Program-made: the position numbers and the translations under genes
Notes under the pieces: generated by a model
What the model saw: only the letters and a program-made list of their open reading frames with translations
Databases searched by the model: none
Told to the model about the DNA's origin: nothing
Source of the DNA: CAILZL01 sp049840395
GTDB taxonomy: Bacteria; Pseudomonadota; Gammaproteobacteria; Steroidobacterales; Steroidobacteraceae
DNA length: 64,000 nt
Assembly: GCA_049840395.1 (NCBI GenBank)
Contig: JASGLD010000005.1
Coordinates: 124,001-188,000 of the forward strand
Direction of reading: 5' to 3'
In this document: piece after piece, positions 43,342 to 51,939 of the stretch
How the letters are laid out: every line of letters begins with the position of its first letter
How positions within the stretch are numbered: the first letter of the stretch is position 1

Positions 43342-43923
43342 TCAGCGCGCCGCTACTCGCACATCTGCCTGCGGCAGCGTGTACATGGCGTAGGCCAGCG
43401 TCACGCGGTCGACAAAACGCGGCAAGGCCGGGTCGACAAAGAACCGCACCTTCAACTCGCGCTCCTGATTCGCCTCGAAATGCTGCGGCGTAAAGCAGAA
43501 GCAATCGGTCTTGCGGAAATATTGCGTGGCGGTATTGGGCGCAATGCTGGGCACCGCCTGCGCGGTCACCGCCTGCGCCGCCATATTCTTGGCCTTGAAG
43601 GTGGCTTCATACAATTGGCCGGGATGCACTTGAATCTCGTGCTGCTCAGGACCGAATTCCCATGCACCCACCGTCGGCATCGAGGACATGAATTCCACAG
43701 TGACCAAGCGGCTCATGTCGATGGTCTCGGAAGCTTTGGCAGCCACCAGCAACTCTTTCTTGCTGCCGTAGCCGGTCACCGAACACAGCACGTCGTACAT
43801 CGGCACCAACGCCCAGCCGAACGCAAAAGCACCCGCTACGAACCACCACAAGTTGCGTGTCAACTTGCGGTTGCGTTGCTGCTGGGCTTCCGGACTCAGG
43901 CCGGTGTCGGAATCGTCAGCCAC
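43342..43923 (-). CDS. ctaG: Cytochrome c oxidase assembly protein CtaG (Cox11)
   Basis: A 193-residue copper chaperone that builds the CuB site of subunit I. It has a single N-terminal anchor helix (NLWWFVAGAFAFGWALVPMY) and a periplasmic domain with the copper-binding CFCFTPQHFEANQE and conserved FFVDPAL. The start is GTG 43923, which overlaps the stop of the preceding 45-codon gene. Confidence 0.96.
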   Translation of the reverse strand: MADDSDTGLSPEAQQQRNRKLTRNLWWFVAGAFAFGWALVPMYDVLCSVTGYGSKKELLVAAKASETIDMSRLVTVEFMSSMPTVGAWEFGPEQHEIQVHPGQLYEATFKAKNMAAQAVTAQAVPSIAPNTATQYFRKTDCFCFTPQHFEANQERELKVRFFVDPALPRFVDRVTLAYAMYTLPQADVRVAAR

Positions 43924-44053
43924 GGACGCCGCTCACACTCATGAGGATGAACCCTACATAGAAGCTCAATGCCAGCGCCACCAACCACCAAGTTGTGCGG
44001 CGGATACGGCGCTGACGTTCGAGTCCGGTATCGACAGTCATAGGTTCCGACAT
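43916..44053 (-). CDS. Small single-helix protein in the cox operon (putative oxidase small assembly protein)
   Basis: A 45-codon frame from ATG 44053 to TGA 43918-43916. It encodes a polar N-terminus (MSEPMTVDTGLERQRRIRRT) and one hydrophobic helix (WWLVALALSFYVGFILMSVS). It fills the coxA-ctaG gap exactly, starting about 4 bases after the coxA stop and overlapping the ctaG GTG. Small one-helix proteins occupy this slot in other proteobacterial cox operons. The function is unproven. Confidence 0.75.
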   Translation of the reverse strand: MSEPMTVDTGLERQRRIRRTTWWLVALALSFYVGFILMSVSGVRG

Positions 44054-44057
44054 CGTG

Positions 44058-45662
44058 TTACTTCACTTCAGGCGCGACATCGAAGGTGTGATGCGGCGCA
44101 GGCGAAGGCACGGTCCATTCCAGACCTTGCGGGCTGGCCGAATCCCATACCTTGGCAGTGGCCTTCACGCCGCCGCGCGCCGTGCTGATCAGGATGTACA
44201 CGAACAGCAGCTGGGTGGCGCCGAAGCAGAAACCGCCGATGGACGATACGAAGTTCCAGTCGGCGAACTGCGTGCTGTAGTCGGGAATACGACGCGGCAT
44301 GCCGGCCAGACCCAGGAAGTGCTGCGGGAAGAACAACACGTTCACGAAAATGGTGGACAGCCAGAAGTGCAACTTGCCTAAGCGTTCGTTGTACATGTGG
44401 CCGGTCCACTTCGGCAGCCAGTAGTACACGGCGGCAATGATGGAGAAGATCGCGCCCGGCACCAGCACGTAGTGGAAGTGCGCCACTACGAAGTAGGTGT
44501 CGTGGTACTGGAAGTCAGCCGGCGCAATCGCCAGCATCAATCCCGAGAAGCCACCGATGGTGAACAGGAACAGGAAGGACAGCGCGAATAGCATCGGCGT
44601 TTCGAAGCTGATCGAGCCCTTCCACATGGTGGCGGTCCAGTTGAACACCTTCACGCCGGTGGGAATGGCGATCAACATGGTGGCCAGCATGAAGAACATT
44701 TCGCCCACCAGCGGCATGCCGGTGGTGAACATGTGGTGCGCCCACACGATGAAGGACAGGAAGGCGATCGACGCCGTCGCGTACACCATCGCGTCGTAAC
44801 CGAACAGTGGCTTGCGCGAGAAGGTGGGGATGATTTCCGACACCACGCCGAACGCGGGCAGAATCATGATGTACACCTCGGGGTGACCGAAGAACCAGAA
44901 GATATGCTGGAACATCACCGGGTCGCCGCCGCCGGCCGCATTGAAGAAGCTGGTGCCGAAGTAGTGATCGGTGAGCAGCATGGTCACCGCACCGGCCAAC
45001 ACCGGCATCACAGCGATCAGCAGGTAAGCAGTAATCAGCCAGGTCCAGACGAACAGCGGCATTTTCAGCAGGGTCATGCCGGGCGCACGCATGTTCATGA
45101 TGGTCACGATCACGTTGATCGCACCCATGATCGAGGAGGCACCCATCAAGTGCACGGCGAAGATGGCCATGGGGAAGGCATTACCGGTTTGCAGCACCAG
45201 CGGCGGATACAACGTCCAACCACCGGCCGGCGAACCGCCTTCGGCAAACAAGGTCAGCAGCAGCATGCCGAAGGCAAACGGCAGCAACCAGAAGCTGAAA
45301 TTGTTCATGCGGGGCAGCGCCATGTCGGGTGCGCCCACTTGCAGCGGGATCATCCAGTTGGCCAGGCCGGTGAACGCCGGCATCACCGCACCGAACACCA
45401 TGATCAGCGCGTGCATGGTGGTCATGCTGTTGAAGAACTGCGGGTCCACCAGCTGCATGCCCGGCTTGAGCAGCTCGGCGCGAATCACCATCGCCATGGA
45501 ACCGCCGGTGAGGAACATCACCAGGGCGAAAATCAGGTACATCGAACCGATGTCTTTGTGATTGGTGGCGTAAACCCAGCGGCGCCAGCCCTTCATTGGG
45601 CCGTGATCGTCATGACCATCGTGGGCGTGTTCGTCGTTAGCGTGAGTCTGTGTTGCGCTCAT
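44058..45662 (-). CDS. coxA: Cytochrome c oxidase subunit I
   Basis: The catalytic subunit (534 residues, twelve helices) holding heme a and the heme a3-CuB centre. Signatures: WVYATNHKDIGSMYLIFALV, low-spin heme His in MTTMHALIMVFG, the CuB/Tyr motif WFFGHPEVYIMILPAFGVVS, the paired histidines VWAHHMFTTGM and the a3/heme ligands in HDTYFVVAHFHYVL. The H-P-E-V-Y motif identifies an A-type oxidase. ATG 45662 with an AAAGAG ribosome site is chosen. A His/Asp-rich N-terminal tail precedes helix I. Confidence 0.98.
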   Translation of the reverse strand: MSATQTHANDEHAHDGHDDHGPMKGWRRWVYATNHKDIGSMYLIFALVMFLTGGSMAMVIRAELLKPGMQLVDPQFFNSMTTMHALIMVFGAVMPAFTGLANWMIPLQVGAPDMALPRMNNFSFWLLPFAFGMLLLTLFAEGGSPAGGWTLYPPLVLQTGNAFPMAIFAVHLMGASSIMGAINVIVTIMNMRAPGMTLLKMPLFVWTWLITAYLLIAVMPVLAGAVTMLLTDHYFGTSFFNAAGGGDPVMFQHIFWFFGHPEVYIMILPAFGVVSEIIPTFSRKPLFGYDAMVYATASIAFLSFIVWAHHMFTTGMPLVGEMFFMLATMLIAIPTGVKVFNWTATMWKGSISFETPMLFALSFLFLFTIGGFSGLMLAIAPADFQYHDTYFVVAHFHYVLVPGAIFSIIAAVYYWLPKWTGHMYNERLGKLHFWLSTIFVNVLFFPQHFLGLAGMPRRIPDYSTQFADWNFVSSIGGFCFGATQLLFVYILISTARGGVKATAKVWDSASPQGLEWTVPSPAPHHTFDVAPEVK

Positions 45663-45708
45663 GTTTAACTCTTTCAATTCAATTCGGTTGGTCGGTGGGC
45701 GTCAACGC

Positions 45709-46566
45709 TCAGGCGGTCGCAGGAGCAGGCGCTGCTTCTACGGGAGCCGCAGCGGGCGCAGCCTCGGCAGGCACACCGGCGGACTGTTGTTCTTTCAACC
45801 AGGCTTCGTAATCAGCCTGCGATTTGACTTCGACCACCACCGGCATGAAGCCGTGATCGCGGCCGCACAACTCGGCGCACTGACCGCGATAAGTGCCGAT
45901 CTCATCGGCCTTGAACCAGATTTCATTGACGAAACCAGGAATCGCATCCTTCTTCATGCCCAGGGCCGGCACCCACCAGGCATGGATCACATCGCCGGCG
46001 GTCAGTAGCACGCGTACTTTCTTGCCCACCGGCACCACCAGCGGCTTGTCCACGTTCAACAGGTAATCAGGCACGGTGTTGACGTCCACGCCCGAACCCA
46101 ATTGACGCGCCGCATTGCTGTCGCGCGACAGGGTGGAGAAGAAATCCACCTTCTGATCCAGGTATTCGTATTCCCACTTCCATTGGTAACCGGTGACCTT
46201 GATGGTCAGCTCGGAACCGCGGGTATCTTCGATCTTGATCAAGGCGCGCGCGGCGGGAATGGCCATGAACACCAGAATCAGGATTGGAACGGCGGTCCAG
46301 ATGATTTCCACCTTGGTGCTGTGCAGCAGGGTGGTATCGGCTACCGCGCCCTTGGAATGGCGGAATTTGAAGATCGAATAGAACATGGCGCCGAACACAG
46401 CAATGGCGATGACGACGCAGATCAGGAAAATTTCCATGTGCAGGCTGTACGCCTGACGGCTGAGCTCGGTGACACCCTGCGTCATATTCAACTGCCAGGC
46501 CGCAAATGCCGGGCTGGCCAGCAAGGCGCCCGCTGCGATCACCAGAGGTTTAAAAATCTTCGACAT
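45709..46566 (-). CDS. coxB: Cytochrome c oxidase subunit II
   Basis: A 285-residue product with a signal peptide, two membrane helices and a periplasmic cupredoxin domain. The CuA ligands are present in VIHAWWVPALG and GQCAELCGRDHGFMPVVV, and the electron-entry WKWEYEY motif is seen. There is no fused cytochrome c domain; the C-terminus is an Ala/Pro-rich tail. The start is ATG 46566 (MSKIFKPLVIAAGALL). It precedes coxA by about 46 bp. Confidence 0.97.
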   Translation of the reverse strand: MSKIFKPLVIAAGALLASPAFAAWQLNMTQGVTELSRQAYSLHMEIFLICVVIAIAVFGAMFYSIFKFRHSKGAVADTTLLHSTKVEIIWTAVPILILVFMAIPAARALIKIEDTRGSELTIKVTGYQWKWEYEYLDQKVDFFSTLSRDSNAARQLGSGVDVNTVPDYLLNVDKPLVVPVGKKVRVLLTAGDVIHAWWVPALGMKKDAIPGFVNEIWFKADEIGTYRGQCAELCGRDHGFMPVVVEVKSQADYEAWLKEQQSAGVPAEAAPAAAPVEAAPAPATA

Positions 46567-46638
46567 TTGCACCCAAGCTCCCGATGTTAAATCTACAGGC
46601 AATGCGCACGCGCACCTGCCCGCCCATGCCATGAATCA

Positions 46639-47196
46639 CTACAGCACAGGCGAATTATTCATGTTCCCAACCAGTTGTTGCAGGCGTACCGCGAGTGCGC
46701 GCCGCTCGTCATCCGTTAGAAAACTGCCCACCTCACAGACGCGCCCCTGCGACTCCAGGCAGAGCCGGGCGGGGTGTAGCGTTGTCGGCGGGACGCGTAG
46801 TCTAACCCTCGTCCAGTGCCGAGGAAACCTTGTATTTGCTTGTCTGACGCCCAGTTGCACGTTAATTGTCACGTGATCCGGAGTTATTGAGATCAATTCC
46901 TGTCGCCGGCCACGCTGCATCGACCACCGCAGCGCCAGCCAGAGCAGCCCAAATTCCAGCCCGGCGAACGGCAAAACCGGCCAAAAACCCCGCCAAACGC
47001 AGAATCCAGCGGTCAGTATCGGCCCGATGGCCACGGTAGCCAGGAACCAGCGCGCCTGTTTGGGAGTGAGCGAATTGTGGGCGGACAGCAAAAAACGAAC
47101 TTCCCCCGGTTCGCGCTGCTCCTGGGTGCGTCCGCGCAGCGGTTGCTCAGCCTGCTGGGCAGGTGGAACGGGAGAAAGGGGCTCCGATATGGGCAT
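46639..47196 (-). CDS. DUF2244 membrane protein upstream of coxB
   Basis: A 185-residue product with two central helices (WFLATVAIGPILTAGFCVWR, GFWPVLPFAGLEFGLLWLAL) and a C-terminal domain with FPRHWTRVRLRVPPT and GRVCEVGSFLTDDERRALAV, matching DUF2244, a family regularly found next to aa3-type oxidase genes. The N-terminal 35 residues are proline-rich and variable. It is transcribed toward coxB with a 72-bp gap and may be the first gene of that operon. The function is unknown. Confidence 0.85.
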   Translation of the reverse strand: MPISEPLSPVPPAQQAEQPLRGRTQEQREPGEVRFLLSAHNSLTPKQARWFLATVAIGPILTAGFCVWRGFWPVLPFAGLEFGLLWLALRWSMQRGRRQELISITPDHVTINVQLGVRQANTRFPRHWTRVRLRVPPTTLHPARLCLESQGRVCEVGSFLTDDERRALAVRLQQLVGNMNNSPVL

Positions 47197-47300
47197 GCGC
47201 TGGAAGGAGCGATGAGGAGATGCGGCAAGCTACTCCAATTGCTGCCGGCTCGCCATCACCGGCCGCCCAGTCCCACGGCTATAAATCTACGGTTAAAAAG

Positions 47301-47732
47301 TCATCCCGCGGTCGGGATCGGGGCCGCGCTGACCGGGACCGCCGTGCAATTCTTCGACAACGTTTGCACCACGGCCTGCTTGCCATCGGGCAGGGTTACT
47401 GTCCCTAGCTGACCAGCCTGTTCTCCAGTCTTCATCGGCCGATAGGTCAGGCTGATCTTGGTGCCGATGGCCAGCGTCTTCTTGTTCAAACCGCGAGTGA
47501 GCAGGGCCTGCGGCGCAGCGCCTTCAAACCCCCATAACACATCCGCGGTGGCATTGATCGGTGTCAACCATAACCACACATGCGGGTAGTTCCATTCCAC
47601 CTTGCGCACTACGCCGTCCATGGTGAAACACTTGGTTGAATCGAACATGGCGAAGGAGTGATGCGCCTGGGCATGATCAGCCATCAGTGTGCCCATCATG
47701 GCGAGGCTGGCGAGCATTGAATAGCGCTTCAT
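47301..47732 (-). CDS. Exported DUF6152-like protein
   Basis: A 143-residue product with a signal peptide (MLASLAMMGTLMADHAQA). The mature N-terminus is HHSFAMFDSTKCFTMDGVVR, the pattern of small periplasmic DUF6152 proteins, followed by a beta-rich domain (KVEWNYPHVWLWLTPINA). Two cysteines may pair. Its ATG overlaps the stop of the upstream gene (ATGA), so the two exported proteins are made together. The function is unknown. Confidence 0.8.
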   Translation of the reverse strand: MKRYSMLASLAMMGTLMADHAQAHHSFAMFDSTKCFTMDGVVRKVEWNYPHVWLWLTPINATADVLWGFEGAAPQALLTRGLNKKTLAIGTKISLTYRPMKTGEQAGQLGTVTLPDGKQAVVQTLSKNCTAVPVSAAPIPTAG

Positions 47733-48487
47733 GGCCGATCCTTTTTTGAAGTGGTTTTGTTGGGCAAGGGCTCCACGACGGGCGGTTTTAAATTGACGGC
47801 GCTTTCGCTGTCGCGATTGGCAAAGCTGCAACCGGCTTCGTACATCTCCACACCGGCCTTCACATAGATGCGCGAGTAGCGGTAGGGCGTGGTGAAGATG
47901 GCTGGATCGATGACTTCAGTAGCGATCTCCATTTCGCCTGCCTGATTCAAGCCGATGCGTTCGACGATTTGCGTGTTGGCAGTCACGCGCTGCCCGCCGG
48001 CGAGAAACAACTCCGCTTCTTCACGCATGCCAACGGTATCCACCACCAAGGTGTCCGACTCCCAATGCGCAATGGAATGTCCGGTAAAACTAGGAAGAAG
48101 TTCTTCTTCGGCTGGATGCGCACGACCGTCGGTGTAGAGGCGTCGCACTTCGCCATCTTCGAATAACAGCGTGACGCGGTTCGCTGTCACCAGCACCTCG
48201 AACATCATGCCGTGATTCATCATGCCCGGCATGCCGGGCGGCGTGCAGTTGGCCATGTTGCCGCCACCGGAAGGACCACGCTGCTTGATGATGGCCGCAT
48301 GCTCTTCCTTGTACTTGGGTGTCAGCGACAGTTGTTCGGTTTGATAATTCTCACCCACCGATTTGAACAAGCCACGCGGCCCATCGATAGTCCAGGTGCC
48401 GGATAGATCGGGTGGTGCAGCGAGCACTGAGACAGGCACGACCAGAGCAGTCATAGCCGAAAGACAACGAATGCTTCGTTTGAACAC
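47729..48487 (-). CDS. Exported protein of unknown function, paired with DUF6152 gene
   Basis: A 252-residue product from GTG 48487 behind GGAGAG. The signal peptide (CLSAMTALVVPVSVLAAP) is followed by PDLSGTWTIDGPRGLF, a lipocalin-like or beta-sheet opening seen in many secreted proteobacterial proteins that accompany DUF6152. A methionine-rich stretch NCTPPGMPGMMNHGMMFEVL could bind copper, which is speculation. A 20-bp ATTGAAT dyad lies about 80-100 bp upstream. Confidence 0.72.
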   Translation of the reverse strand: MFKRSIRCLSAMTALVVPVSVLAAPPDLSGTWTIDGPRGLFKSVGENYQTEQLSLTPKYKEEHAAIIKQRGPSGGGNMANCTPPGMPGMMNHGMMFEVLVTANRVTLLFEDGEVRRLYTDGRAHPAEEELLPSFTGHSIAHWESDTLVVDTVGMREEAELFLAGGQRVTANTQIVERIGLNQAGEMEIATEVIDPAIFTTPYRYSRIYVKAGVEMYEAGCSFANRDSESAVNLKPPVVEPLPNKTTSKKDRP

Positions 48488-48567
48488 GCAAATCTCTCCG
48501 TGATGTCCTTGTCTGCATGAATCCGACTACTTTCGGATCGCGCCCATTGCAGACAGTGATAATTTTT

Positions 48568-48587
48568 ATTGAATCGTTTTATTCAAT
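48568..48587. promoter_or_regulatory. Dyad ATTGAAT-N6-ATTCAAT, possible operator
   Basis: A perfect 7-bp inverted repeat with a 6-bp spacer in the AT-rich upstream region of the exported-protein pair, separating it from bioD. Size and symmetry suit a dimeric repressor. The regulator is unknown. Confidence 0.4.
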
Positions 48588-48634
48588 GGTCCTGACTACT
48601 ATAGAAAACAACTTCGCACGCGTCACCATCAAAA

Positions 48635-49312
48635 TCATTGGGCGAGGTCAGGAATTCGCAGTTCATGCGCCCACTGCTGTGGATTCGATCCCGGTGCATA
48701 AGGCAACACACCGAGACAGGGCGCAGACAGTCGCTGTCGTAAAGTGGCCAGATTCTCGGGCGCTTCGTTAAACGGTTCCGGCAGATGATTGCCCACCCAA
48801 CCCAACAGTCGGCATGGACCGCGTTGAATGGCTTCCGCGGTTAACACTGCATGATTCAAACAACCCAGTCGCAGCCCCACCACCAACACCACATCCATGC
48901 TCAGCGCTTCGGGGAAATCGCTGAAATAGCCATCAGCCACCGGCACACGCCAACCACCTGCGCCCTCTACCACCACCACGTCGGCGCGCTCAGTCAATCG
49001 TTGATAGGTCTGCATCAATACCGACAGTTCTATGTTCACTCCAGCGCGCTGTGCGGCCAGATGCGGAGCAATGGCCGGTTCAAAGCAATAAGGATTGATC
49101 AACTCATACTCTGCCTGCACATTGGCTGCGGCCTGCAATGCCAGCGCATCTTCATTGCGCAGACCTTGAACAGTGCGTTCACTGCCGCTGGCGATGGGCT
49201 TCATGCCGACAACTTTCTTGCCTTGCGCTCGCAAGGCATGCAGCAGCGTAGTAGCCACCCAGGTCTTACCAACGCCGGTGTCGGTGCCGGTTACAAACAG
49301 AGCTTTGGTCAT
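48635..49312 (-). CDS. bioD: Dethiobiotin synthetase BioD
   Basis: BioD closes the ureido ring of dethiobiotin from DAPA, CO2 and ATP. The 225-residue product has the P-loop TGTDTGVGKTWVA, the substrate lysine region KVVGMKPIASG, the ATP-binding EGAGGWRVPV and GCLNHAVLTAEAI. ATG 49312 fits the family N-terminus; an in-frame GTG at 49327 overlaps the aminotransferase stop and is the alternative. It is last of the bio operon. Confidence 0.96.
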   Translation of the reverse strand: MTKALFVTGTDTGVGKTWVATTLLHALRAQGKKVVGMKPIASGSERTVQGLRNEDALALQAAANVQAEYELINPYCFEPAIAPHLAAQRAGVNIELSVLMQTYQRLTERADVVVVEGAGGWRVPVADGYFSDFPEALSMDVVLVVGLRLGCLNHAVLTAEAIQRGPCRLLGWVGNHLPEPFNEAPENLATLRQRLSAPCLGVLPYAPGSNPQQWAHELRIPDLAQ

Positions 49313-49323
49313 CGCCTTGGTTA

Positions 49324-50247
49324 TCACTGGTCTACGCGTGTCGCCCAGTCGGCGTGACCTGCGTTGTCGCCACGCAAGGCAGCTTCATGTGCGGCTTGCA
49401 GTTGGCGCGTGATCGGTCCTGGCGGCTGTTCACCGATACGACGACCATCGATCTCCACCACCGGCGTGATGAAGGACGAGGTGCCGCAGATCAGCACTTC
49501 ATCGGCTATGTACAACTCGGTTTGATCGATGAAGCGTTCCAAAGTAGGAATGCCCAGTTCGCCGGCGAGTTGCAGCAGGCTTTTACGATTGATGCCTTCC
49601 AACAGATCGGAATGTGCATCGGGTGTGATCAATACGCCATCGCGCACCATGAAAATATTGGCGGCGCTCAACTCGCACACATGACCGCTCATGTCCAGCA
49701 ACACACAGTCGTCATAGCCACTATCAATCGCATCCTGACGCGCCAGCACCGAATTCACATAGGCGCCATTGACCTTGGCGCGCGAGGGAATGGCGTTGTC
49801 GGGAATGCGTCGCCATAAACTGGTTTTCAGACGCGCACCGGCACGCGGCACGATGGGTGCAGCGTCATAAATAAACATCGATAGCAGCGAATGCATGCCG
49901 CGCGAACGCGTGCCCGGCAGCAAAGCATCCACATGCAGCGATACGCGCACGAAGGCATCGCTCTTCACTTGATTGGCGGCGAACAGATCGCGCACGGCTG
50001 CGACAAACTTGTCGTAGGTCCACTGCCCGGGAAAGGTATCGATGCCAATGATCTTGGCCGAATCCACCATACGCTTGTAATGCTCAGGCATGCGAAACGC
50101 CAGCAACCCACGTTCGGTCTTCGCCACGTGAAAAACAGTGTACACACTCAAGCCATACAGCACTGCCGAGCTGGCGACGCTGAGGTTGGCCTCGGTAAAC
50201 GGACGGATGCCGTTGTCGAAATAGGCGTTGGGATAGATGTGGGGCAT
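49324..50247 (-). CDS. Class IV (branched-chain-type) PLP aminotransferase inside the biotin operon
   Basis: A 307-residue fold-type IV aminotransferase. PLP lysine is K158 in PSRAKVNGAYVNSVLA, with the family motifs GYDDCVLLDMSGHVCELSAA (then NIFMV) and LLEGINRKSLLQLAGELGI. It is closest in layout to IlvE and D-amino-acid transaminases. It sits between bioC and bioD, on the same strand with tight junctions, where bioA would be expected. No bioA is present in the window. It may have taken over the KAPA-to-DAPA step or be a passenger; the sequence does not decide. Confidence 0.9.
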   Translation of the reverse strand: MPHIYPNAYFDNGIRPFTEANLSVASSAVLYGLSVYTVFHVAKTERGLLAFRMPEHYKRMVDSAKIIGIDTFPGQWTYDKFVAAVRDLFAANQVKSDAFVRVSLHVDALLPGTRSRGMHSLLSMFIYDAAPIVPRAGARLKTSLWRRIPDNAIPSRAKVNGAYVNSVLARQDAIDSGYDDCVLLDMSGHVCELSAANIFMVRDGVLITPDAHSDLLEGINRKSLLQLAGELGIPTLERFIDQTELYIADEVLICGTSSFITPVVEIDGRRIGEQPPGPITRQLQAAHEAALRGDNAGHADWATRVDQ

Positions 50248-50287
50248 TGCTTTGCCTTGCTGTTAAATTGAGCTGGCGCTGTCGATA

Positions 50288-51172
50288 TCAACTGCGCCGA
50301 CGAATACTACTCAAGGGAATCCGCACTTCGCCATCGGCACTTGGCAGAGGCCGATCCGTACCCCAAGCCTGGCCGTAGACCACCTCATAGGTAGCGGGCA
50401 ACACCTCTTCACGACGCTGCGTTTCATACGCTGCCAGCATCTGTTTAAGTGCAGTGCGTCCGGTCAGACCATGATGCCGACCGGCATTAACATTATGTGC
50501 GCCGATGGCTTTGAGTTCACGCATCAAGGTCATCGCATCGGCATAGGTGAGCGTGAAACGTTCCACATCCAGTACCGGCTCGGCCAGACCGGCGCGCATC
50601 ATCGCATCACCCAGATCATGCATGTCGATGAAACGATTCACATGGGCATGGCCATCGACGCAGGCCCAGGCCGAACGTAGCTCGTGCAGGGTATCCGGAC
50701 CGAAACTGGCGAATAGGAATACGCCCTGCGGCTTTAATACCCGGCGTATTTCTGCGAATACGGCATCCGGTGGATCGCACCATTGCAGCATCAAATTGCT
50801 GAACACCAAATCCATCGAAGCGGTCTTGAACGGCAGCTTATAGGCATCGGCACAGACGCGCCCAAAACCTTTGCTCAGCAACTTCTGCATGAAGCTGTGA
50901 TGCTTGCCGGCCTGTTGCACCATGCCATAGGCAGCATCCATCGCAATCACCTGCGCCTGCGGATAGCGCTGCTGCAAACTCTGGCTGGCTGCACCGGTAC
51001 CGCAGCCCAGATCAAGGACACTGCTTGGATTGAGCTTGACCCAATCCAGTCGTTCCAACAAACGACCGCGTACTTCCGCCTGCAGCACGGCCACACGCTC
51101 GTAGTCGGCACTGGCCGCACTGAAAGCACGGCGCGCCGCGAGCCGATCTAGGTGGTGCGGATCTTGATTCAT
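50288..51172 (-). CDS. bioC: Malonyl-[ACP] O-methyltransferase BioC
   Basis: BioC methylates malonyl-ACP so that fatty acid synthase can build the pimeloyl chain. The 294-residue SAM-dependent methyltransferase has motif I SVLDLGCGTGAASQSLQQRY, motif II VIAMDAAYGMV, LVFSNLMLQWCDPPDAVFAE and LKPQGVFLFASFGPDTLHEL, all typical of BioC. Its 5' end overlaps the bioH stop by 4 bases. Confidence 0.95.
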   Translation of the reverse strand: MNQDPHHLDRLAARRAFSAASADYERVAVLQAEVRGRLLERLDWVKLNPSSVLDLGCGTGAASQSLQQRYPQAQVIAMDAAYGMVQQAGKHHSFMQKLLSKGFGRVCADAYKLPFKTASMDLVFSNLMLQWCDPPDAVFAEIRRVLKPQGVFLFASFGPDTLHELRSAWACVDGHAHVNRFIDMHDLGDAMMRAGLAEPVLDVERFTLTYADAMTLMRELKAIGAHNVNAGRHHGLTGRTALKQMLAAYETQRREEVLPATYEVVYGQAWGTDRPLPSADGEVRIPLSSIRRRS

Positions 51173-51939
51173 AGCGGCGCCAGAGAAGTCAGAAAGGATC
51201 GCAGTTGTTGCAGAAACGAATCGCGATGCGAAATAAACGGCGCATGTCCGGCGCGCTTACACAGTTGGTAATGAGCCTGTGGCAGTTGAGTAGCAAGAAA
51301 CTGTGCAGCATCAGGATGAGCAATACGATCGTATTCACCGGCGACCACCAAGGCCGGCACCTCGATCGCGGGCAAGTTGGCGCGTAAATCGACATCGCGC
51401 AGAATGCCTAAGCCAGCATGCAGTGCTTCTGGTTGCGGCGGATAACGCAGTAAGCCGGCTTTCAAGCTGGCAAGCGTTTCAGCCGCATGCACATCGCCAC
51501 GCACCTGCAAGCTTAAAAAGTCTTGCACTGTGGCGTTAAGATTCTGCTGCAGACGCGCAAAGAACTGCGCGAACACCTCCGGCCGCATGCCATAACTCCA
51601 AGTAGCATCGCTGACAAATTTGGGTGTGGTGCTCACTAAAACCAAGGCACGCAGCTGCATTAACTGCGCCAGCTGCAGCGCCACTTGTCCACCCAACGAC
51701 CAACCCAGCACGACGGCTTGTGGAGGTGTGTAGGGCTGCACGGCTTCACATACGTGCAGCAATGAATCCATTTCGCCGTTGTAATCGCTTTGACCATGAC
51801 CCGGCAGGTCGATGCAATGCACGCGAAAATCTTTAATCAGGTCGGGTATCAGCTCATCGAATACGCCGCTGTGCATGGCCCAGCCATGCAGCAATACCAG
51901 ATCGGGTCCGTGACCCTGCGTACTCACATGCAAACTCAC
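51169..51939 (-). CDS. bioH: Pimeloyl-[ACP] methyl ester esterase BioH
   Basis: An alpha/beta hydrolase of 256 residues that cleaves the methyl ester made by BioC, ending pimeloyl synthesis. It has the nucleophile elbow LGWSLGGQVA, the acid in GEYDRIAHPD, the catalytic histidine in KRAGHAPFISH and the oxyanion loop LLHGWAMHSG. Overlaps with bioC and bioF (four bases each) show one transcript. Confidence 0.95.
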   Translation of the reverse strand: MSLHVSTQGHGPDLVLLHGWAMHSGVFDELIPDLIKDFRVHCIDLPGHGQSDYNGEMDSLLHVCEAVQPYTPPQAVVLGWSLGGQVALQLAQLMQLRALVLVSTTPKFVSDATWSYGMRPEVFAQFFARLQQNLNATVQDFLSLQVRGDVHAAETLASLKAGLLRYPPQPEALHAGLGILRDVDLRANLPAIEVPALVVAGEYDRIAHPDAAQFLATQLPQAHYQLCKRAGHAPFISHRDSFLQQLRSFLTSLAPL

